In this document: positions 6,178 to 10,571 of the stretch, piece after piece
Layout: each line of letters begins with the position of its first letter
How positions within the stretch are numbered: the stretch's first letter is position 1
Assembly: GCA_036389695.1 (NCBI GenBank)
Contig: DASVWG010000378.1
Span: 1 to 10,571 of the forward strand
DNA: 10,571 nucleotides
Source of the DNA: JALZHR01 sp036389695
GTDB lineage: Bacteria; Acidobacteriota; Blastocatellia; Pyrinomonadales; Pyrinomonadaceae
Direction: 5' to 3'
The notes under the pieces: generated by a model
The model's input: only the letters and a program-made list of their open reading frames with translations
What the model was told of the DNA's origin: nothing
Databases searched by the model: none
Made by a program: the position numbers and the translations under genes

Positions 6178-6620
6178 TTAGCCACGAAAGGACACGAAAA
6201 AACCACGAAAAATTACAAAACTAATCTTTCGGATTCTAGTCTGTTCTTTCCGAAATTTAAAACGATAGCGAGTTTCAGTCCGGTTGCTTTCAAATAATTC
6301 AGAATTTGGGCTTTATGAATATCTGCGATTTTCTCCTGCGCTTTTAGTTCTAAAATTATTTGATTTTCGACTAAAATATCCGCAATGTAATCTCCGACTA
6401 CTTTTCCGTGAAAACTAACTTTAATCGGAACTTGCTGTTGAGCTTCAATCCCATTTTCCAGAAGTAAAATCATCAACGCATTTTCATAAACTTTTTCCAG
6501 AAATCCGTAGCTAAGCTCAATAGCTAATCCAATAATTTTATATGAGAGGTCTTTGTAAACAATTTTTTCTTCCATTTATATTTTCTTTTTCGTGCCTTTT
6601 TCGTGTTTTTTCGTGGCTAA
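6178..6620. mobile_element. 443-bp cassette with 12-bp terminal inverted repeats carrying a GxxExxY gene
   Basis: The ends are perfect inverted repeats, TTAGCCACGAAA (6178-6189) and TTTCGTGGCTAA (6609-6620). Each arm holds three CACGAAA units spaced 10 and 11 bp apart, in mirror order. The interior is A+T-rich: row 6481-6540 has 17 G+C of 60, against 34 of 60 in row 6901-6960. A TA lies just inside both ends, so a TA target duplication around GCCACGAAA is possible. The cassette occupies nearly all the space between the M14 stop and the next ATG. It encodes no transposase, so movement would need help in trans. Related CACGAAA repeats are widespread spacer elements, so two independent repeats flanking the gene remain possible. 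Confidence 0.6.
6213..6575 (-). CDS. GxxExxY family protein (PD-(D/E)XK nuclease-like fold)
   Basis: 120 residues, full length for the family. The naming motif is GFLEKVY at about 24-30 (G, E and Y all present). A nuclease-like core follows: GDYIADILVENQIILELKA, containing the D...E-x-K arrangement of PD-(D/E)XK enzymes, and the C-terminus has the usual LNFGKNRLESERLVL. The family is assigned to the PDDEXK_3 clan; its biological role is unclear. The gene is clearly richer in A+T than its neighbours and is bounded on both sides by mirror-image CACGAAA repeats, suggesting acquisition as a unit. The only upstream purine-rich stretch is AAAGAAAA, a weak ribosome binding site. It breaks an otherwise tight gene pair. 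Confidence 0.9.
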   Translation of the reverse strand: MEEKIVYKDLSYKIIGLAIELSYGFLEKVYENALMILLLENGIEAQQQVPIKVSFHGKVVGDYIADILVENQIILELKAQEKIADIHKAQILNYLKATGLKLAIVLNFGKNRLESERLVL

Positions 6621-6623
6621 ATC

Positions 6624-8969
6624 TTATTCCGTAATCGCGTTAAAGAAAAGCGGATAAGTCGCCAGGCTTTGAGCGCGGTATTGCGGGCGAAAGCCGAATA
6701 AAATAATTCTGCCTTTGCCGATGTTTATCGAAACGAGCGCGGCTTTTCCGGCGATTTTTTCCGCGCCCAAAGCCCAGCCCGAAAGCAAAATATTTTCGGG
6801 TTTCGCGGGATAGCGGGCGATGATTTCGACGTTTGTGTCGTCGCTCGTCGTAATCTCGAAGGCGGGCGAGTTTTCAAACCACGCGATTGATTCCTTCGGC
6901 ATATGGCGGGCGATTTTGTGCGCGGTGTTGATTTCCGTCCGCAGAATCGAGCCGGGAATGTAGAAATCTTTGCGCTGCAAGCCTTCGGTCACGTCGCGGA
7001 CGGGCACGCCGAGTTCTTTGATGGCGAAATCCGAGGCGCGATTCAGAAAAACGAGCGTGCCGCCGTTTTCGACAAATTTTCGCAAGTTTCGGACGCCTTC
7101 TTTGCCGACGCCGCCCGTGTATTCGTCGGGCATCGTGCCTTTCGCGTAGCCGTTTAAGATTTGATTCGCCGGCTGGTCGGGAAAAATGATTGTTTTGAAA
7201 CGAGCTTTTCCCTTTGCGCTTGGCGGTAAAGGCGGATAAGGTTTTTGGGCAGGCGTAAATTCCCAATCGGCGGCGCGAATTTCCTTGTCTGTAATCGAAG
7301 AATAATTCACGCAGTTGCGGTCTTTCATATCTTCAAAAACGTAGCGCGTCCAGCCTTCGTCCATCACGGGGATATGAGATTTATAAATCGCATTCCGGTA
7401 AAAAATTTCTTTACAAGGTCCGAAATCCGCTCCGCTGCTGCCATCGGTCGGCTTTTTGATTTTGTACGGCGCATAGACGGGTTTAATCTCCAAATCTCCG
7501 AAAAGCAGCGACAGAGTGTGCGCCGTGACGTCATACGGCGGAATCGGATTTCCTTTTTCGTCTTTCAAATCGGGATATTTTTGCGATTCGATGAGCGTTT
7601 TGGCAAACGCGCCGTAAGGCTGCGCCAATTTTACTAAAGCGCCGTCGTCGGTTTCGATTACTTCAACGCCAGCCGTCTCTAAAACTAATTGTCTGAAACG
7701 CTCTCCGCCGAGACTGTATTCGTCGAACAAATAACCGTAAAGCTCGCCTTTTTTTCGCGGACGGACGGCTTCTTTGCCGATGGCGTAAAATCTCTTGAGC
7801 CACGTTTCGCGATTGTCCGCCGCGTGTTTCAACAAAGAAAAAGCGGCGGTCGTCATATAATTCGTGATGTCGCGCAGATGCCATTCGCCGCCGAGCCAGA
7901 CGGGCGAAAAATTCGGCGATTCTTTCCGCACGTCGTAGCCCAGACCGTTTCGCAAATCTTCAAATTTAAGCGTTATCGGCGTCGCCAGTCGCGCCGAAGC
8001 CGTCTCGGACAAAATCCGCACGCCGCCGTGATAATGCGAATAAGCGCGCGCGGGCGTCCACGCGTCGTAGGTCGAATTGGTCGTGATGCCCTGAAAGCCT
8101 TTGGCGCGTAAATCGTTCGCCATAAAATTGCCCAGTTCCGTGTAGCCTTCGATGATTTCCTGCGGCACGTTCGGCTCGACCGGCGGCATATACGGCGGCA
8201 GGAAAAGACGCGAGCCGCGCTCGCCCTGCTGGTGTATGTCGTGGACGATTTGCGGATGCCAGACGTTGAGAATTTTTTCGACCGTGAGCTGCGTTTCAAC
8301 CTGCGTGAAAGCATACCAATCGCGATTGTTGTCGTGACCTGTGTATTTGTGATAAAGCTCCGGCGGCGAAGTTCCCTCGAAAGGCGTGCCCAGAGTTTTG
8401 TCATACCAGTTTTTGACGATGTCGACGCCGTCCGGATTTAAAGAGGGCACGAGCAGAATGATTGTGTTTTGCAGAATTTTTTGAATTTCCGGCTCGTCTG
8501 ACGAAGCCAGACGGTGCGCAATCAGCATCGAAGAAAGCGCCGAGCCGACTTCCGTCGAATGAATGCCGCAGGTGATTAAAACAATCGTTTTGCCGTCTTT
8601 TAACAACCGGCGCTCGACGGCGGCGCGCGCGCCTCTGATTTTACGCGGGTCGGCGAGCTTCGCGTTTATCACTTTATATTTTTCGAGATTTTTTAAATTT
8701 TCCGGCGCGCTGATGGTGGCGTAAACAAAAGGTCGGTCGAGCGTCGTTTTGCCGATTTCCTGAAACTGCACGCGATTGCTCGCCGCGTCCAGCTTTTGAA
8801 AATAATCGACCGTCTGTTTCCACGAAGCGAGCTTGCGGTCGTCGCCCGGCGTAAAGCCGAGCGTGTCAGACGGCGCGGGAATTTTCGTCTGGGCAAAAGC
8901 GGAAAAAGCAAAAAGAAAAATGACCGCGCAGAGATAAAGCGGCGCGGCGAAAAGCTTGTTTTTGAACAT
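6624..8969 (-). CDS. Secreted M14 zinc metallocarboxypeptidase with C-terminal amidotransferase-like domain
   Basis: 781 residues. A Sec signal peptide (basic start, hydrophobic 8-23, cleavage likely after AFA at 24-26) sends it out of the cytoplasm. The M14 domain covers about 40-390: zinc ligands H137 and E140 in GIHSTEVG and H246 in DIHQQ, NPDG at 178-181, substrate-binding N215-R216 in HDNNRDWY, and catalytic E322 in ILSETASAR, so all key residues are present. The last 185 residues resemble a class I glutamine-amidotransferase-like domain without an obvious nucleophile, including the segment from 622 to 643 with FVENGGTLVFL and GKGRIILFGFRPQYRAQ near 751-767. Expected to trim peptides in the periplasm or outside the cell. 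GAGG sits 11 bases before the ATG; I found no convincing promoter. Related enzymes vary in specificity. Confidence 0.93.
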   Translation of the reverse strand: MFKNKLFAAPLYLCAVIFLFAFSAFAQTKIPAPSDTLGFTPGDDRKLASWKQTVDYFQKLDAASNRVQFQEIGKTTLDRPFVYATISAPENLKNLEKYKVINAKLADPRKIRGARAAVERRLLKDGKTIVLITCGIHSTEVGSALSSMLIAHRLASSDEPEIQKILQNTIILLVPSLNPDGVDIVKNWYDKTLGTPFEGTSPPELYHKYTGHDNNRDWYAFTQVETQLTVEKILNVWHPQIVHDIHQQGERGSRLFLPPYMPPVEPNVPQEIIEGYTELGNFMANDLRAKGFQGITTNSTYDAWTPARAYSHYHGGVRILSETASARLATPITLKFEDLRNGLGYDVRKESPNFSPVWLGGEWHLRDITNYMTTAAFSLLKHAADNRETWLKRFYAIGKEAVRPRKKGELYGYLFDEYSLGGERFRQLVLETAGVEVIETDDGALVKLAQPYGAFAKTLIESQKYPDLKDEKGNPIPPYDVTAHTLSLLFGDLEIKPVYAPYKIKKPTDGSSGADFGPCKEIFYRNAIYKSHIPVMDEGWTRYVFEDMKDRNCVNYSSITDKEIRAADWEFTPAQKPYPPLPPSAKGKARFKTIIFPDQPANQILNGYAKGTMPDEYTGGVGKEGVRNLRKFVENGGTLVFLNRASDFAIKELGVPVRDVTEGLQRKDFYIPGSILRTEINTAHKIARHMPKESIAWFENSPAFEITTSDDTNVEIIARYPAKPENILLSGWALGAEKIAGKAALVSINIGKGRIILFGFRPQYRAQSLATYPLFFNAITE

Positions 8970-9053
8970 TCGTTTTGAAAACCTCGAAGGGAAATTTTAG
9001 GTCAGTGTAAACAAAAAAGCCTGGAAATGAAAATTTTCAATGCGAAAGGGAAG

Positions 9054-9186
9054 GTAGGGGCACGCCCGCGTGCCTGCCCAATGAGCGCTAGCAGCGCGAA
9101 CAAACGCGTCGAATAAATTCAAGATTGAATTTGTTTATACGTATATTCGCTCTCGCTCATTGGGCAGGCACAAGACCTGCCCCTAC
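9054..9186. repeat. 133-bp palindromic MITE-like element
   Basis: The left end GTAGGGGCA...GTGCCTGCCCAATGAGCG (9054-9087) and the right end (9154-9186) are imperfect inverted repeats, with CTGCCCAATGAGCG exactly shared. Each end also forms its own small hairpin (GGCACGC/GCGTGCC on the left, GGGCAGG/CCTGCCC on the right). The 66-bp centre holds two more palindromes, AAATTCAAGATTGAATTT (9115-9132) and TATACGTATA (9136-9145). There is no open reading frame of note. It lies between two divergent genes. Confidence 0.8.
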
Positions 9187-9268
9187 AATCTTTATTACGT
9201 GTCCGCAACACAAAAAATTAATTTTTCTTGCCGAAAAGTCGTTTTTCGCTTTATTTTCGGACAAATCG

Positions 9269-9303
9269 CTTGCCACAGAGGGCTTTGGCAAGTTAAATTT
9301 AAC
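9269..9303 (+). promoter_or_regulatory. Candidate OPT promoter overlaid by two inverted repeats
   Basis: TTGCCA (9270-9275) and TTAAAT (9293-9298) are 17 bp apart and match consensus at five and four positions. CTTGCCA (9269-9275) and TGGCAAG (9286-9292) form a perfect 7-bp inverted repeat that covers the -35 box and ends beside the -10 box. The perfect 12-bp palindrome GTTAAATTTAAC (9292-9303) covers the -10 box. This is what an operator for a dimeric regulator would look like. The leader would be about 60 nt. Further upstream CCGAAAA/TTTTCGG (9231-9237 and 9254-9260) and AAAAATTAATTTTT (9213-9226) are also symmetrical; 9187-9212 shows nothing clear. Confidence 0.45.
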
Positions 9304-9364
9304 GCCAGGTTTCAATTCCAGGACTTTCCCCGTAAGTTTACAAGTTGCAAGGAGGCTTTTCCGA

Positions 9365-10571
9365 ATGCAGAGAAATCCTTTTCTCGAAAATTTTCGCCCG
9401 TATATTCCGTCGGTCGTCTCGAATATGCGCGAGCTGACCATTTTTCCGCTGATTGTCGGCACGATTTTAGGCATTATCTTCGGCGCGTCGTCGCTTTATC
9501 TGGTGCTGAAAACGGGTTTGACCGTTTCGGCTTCGATTCCCGTCGCGGTTATTTCCATCACGCTTTTTCGCCTGCTCTCGAAAATGCGCGTGACTAAGGA
9601 CGCGACGATTCTGGAAAACAATATCGTGCAGACGGCTGGCTCGGCGGGCGAATCTATCGCTTTCGGCGTCGGCGTGACGATGCCCGCGATTTTGATTCTC
9701 GGCTTCGATTTGGAAATCACGCGCGTGATGCTGGTCGCCGTTTTGGGCGGGCTGCTGGGAATTTTGATGATGATTCCGCTGCGCCGCGTTTTGATAAAAG
9801 AGCAGCACGGCTTGCTGAAATATCCGGAAGGCACGGCTTGCGCCGAGGTTTTGAAAGCGGGCGCGTCGGCTGAATCGCGCGCCGTCGCCAATGAGCACGC
9901 CGACGTGAAAGTTTCGGAAACGGACAATTCGGCTTTGCAGGGCGGAAAAATTATCTCTATCGGCTTTGCCGTCGGCTTTGTCTATAAATCGCTGATGGAC
10001 GTTTTTTACTTCTGGAAAGACACGCCCGAAAAACAATTTAGCGACACGACCCTGAAAGGCGGCTCGATTTCGCTGGAAAACAATCCGGCGCTGCTCGGCG
10101 TCGGCTACATCATCGGTCCTTATATTTCCTCGATTATGATGGCGGGCGGCGTTTTGTCGTATCTCGTCCTGATTCCGATGATTAAATATTTCGGCGACGG
10201 TTTACAAGAGCCTTTGTCGCCGGCGCTGACCGACAAAATCAGCGATATGAGTCCGGGCGACATTCGCGGCGCGTATATTTTATATATCGGCGCGGGCGCG
10301 GTGGCGACGGCGGGAATTATCAGCCTTTTTCGCTCGCTGCCGACCATCTGGCACGGGCTGAAATCGGGTTTGTCGGATTTGCGCGGCAGCCAGACGGAAG
10401 GCATCGAAGCCGCGCCGCGCACCGATCTCGACCTTTCGATGAAATACGTCGTTATGGGCGTGCTGGCGCTGATAGCCGCGATTATGCTCGCGCCGCAGCT
10501 CGGCTTGAGCGTTTTCTCGAACCCGATTGTCTCGTTTCTGGGCGCGGTTTTAATCATCATTTTAGGCTTTT
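9365..10571 (+). CDS. OPT family oligopeptide transporter, 3' end outside window
   Basis: 402 codons are open to the right edge; bacterial OPT proteins usually have about 600-700 residues, so about one third is missing. It is a multi-pass inner-membrane protein expected to take up small peptides or metal-peptide complexes using the proton gradient. Family features are FPLIVGTILGIIFGASSLYL (27-46), QTAGSAGESIAFG (about 95-107), and KYPEGTACAEVLKAGAS near 154-170, followed by alternating helices. The start is firm: AAGGAGG at 9349-9355 is the strongest ribosome binding site in the window, with 9-base spacing. A promoter candidate with operator-like dyads lies 60-100 bp upstream. With the secreted M14 peptidase divergently placed, joint use of peptides is plausible. 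Substrate cannot be told from sequence. Confidence 0.93.
   Translation, partial: MQRNPFLENFRPYIPSVVSNMRELTIFPLIVGTILGIIFGASSLYLVLKTGLTVSASIPVAVISITLFRLLSKMRVTKDATILENNIVQTAGSAGESIAFGVGVTMPAILILGFDLEITRVMLVAVLGGLLGILMMIPLRRVLIKEQHGLLKYPEGTACAEVLKAGASAESRAVANEHADVKVSETDNSALQGGKIISIGFAVGFVYKSLMDVFYFWKDTPEKQFSDTTLKGGSISLENNPALLGVGYIIGPYISSIMMAGGVLSYLVLIPMIKYFGDGLQEPLSPALTDKISDMSPGDIRGAYILYIGAGAVATAGIISLFRSLPTIWHGLKSGLSDLRGSQTEGIEAAPRTDLDLSMKYVVMGVLALIAAIMLAPQLGLSVFSNPIVSFLGAVLIIILGF

Noticed and set aside
7973..8404. 143-residue minus-strand frame rich in Arg and Ser
   Set aside because: Another frame of the M14 gene, which has every catalytic motif in its own frame.
8970..9053. Promoter for the M14 gene
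   Set aside because: TAAAAT (plus 8994-8999, reversed) is a fair -10 box, but no acceptable -35 box lies at 15-18 bp.
9467..10036. 189-residue minus-strand frame
   Set aside because: Antisense to the OPT gene with low-complexity basic composition; the plus frame is a clear membrane transporter.
10120..10560. 146-residue minus-strand frame
   Set aside because: Antisense to the OPT coding frame; no recognisable motif.

Overview
The window looks like chromosomal DNA of a free-living bacterium, probably Acidobacteriota near Blastocatellia/Pyrinomonadaceae. That placement is an inference from protein flavour, namely the DUF7009-type small protein, the M14 peptidase with an amidotransferase-like tail and an OPT transporter, together with G+C of roughly 55% in coding rows and gene spacers full of short palindromic repeats. 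I saw no rRNA, tRNA, CRISPR array or phage genes.

Layout from left to right. 1-1450 (-) is a 3'-truncated, Tat-exported, lipidated oligopeptide-binding protein of an ABC importer. A divergent promoter region (1451-1600) separates it from a small CxxC/HTH-like protein (1601-1843, +), which ends in a terminator hairpin. Next on the + strand come a DUF7009-like protein (1963-2340), a repeat-filled spacer, an M16 zinc protease (2472-3758) and two tandem, mutually similar two-helix membrane proteins (3823-4345). These meet a leftward block tail to tail: M14 metallopeptidase (8969-6624), GxxExxY nuclease-fold protein (6575-6213), four-helix membrane protein (6171-5737), queE (5640-5044) and queC (5047-4334). 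A 395-bp regulatory and repeat region (8970-9364) separates the M14 gene from a rightward OPT-family oligopeptide transporter (9365 to the window end, 3'-truncated).

Functionally, several genes deal with peptides: an ABC peptide-binding lipoprotein, an OPT transporter, a secreted M14 carboxypeptidase-like enzyme and an M16 protease. This suggests a scavenger of peptides, although the genes are not one operon. queE and queC make consecutive steps to preQ0, the 7-deazaguanine precursor of queuosine.

The most notable points follow. (1) queE carries an in-frame UAG at codon 128. The remaining 70 codons of a normal QueE are intact and end in an ATGA overlap with queC. (2) The GxxExxY gene lies in a 443-bp A+T-rich cassette with perfect 12-bp terminal inverted repeats; removing the cassette leaves only 9 bp between the M14 stop and the next start. 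(3) Five different short-unit repeat families occupy the spacers, and one forms the N-terminus of QueC. (4) The OPT promoter candidate is overlaid by two dyads. (5) The tandem mini membrane proteins share an AGIGA motif and resemble part of the MotA/TolQ/ExbB family.
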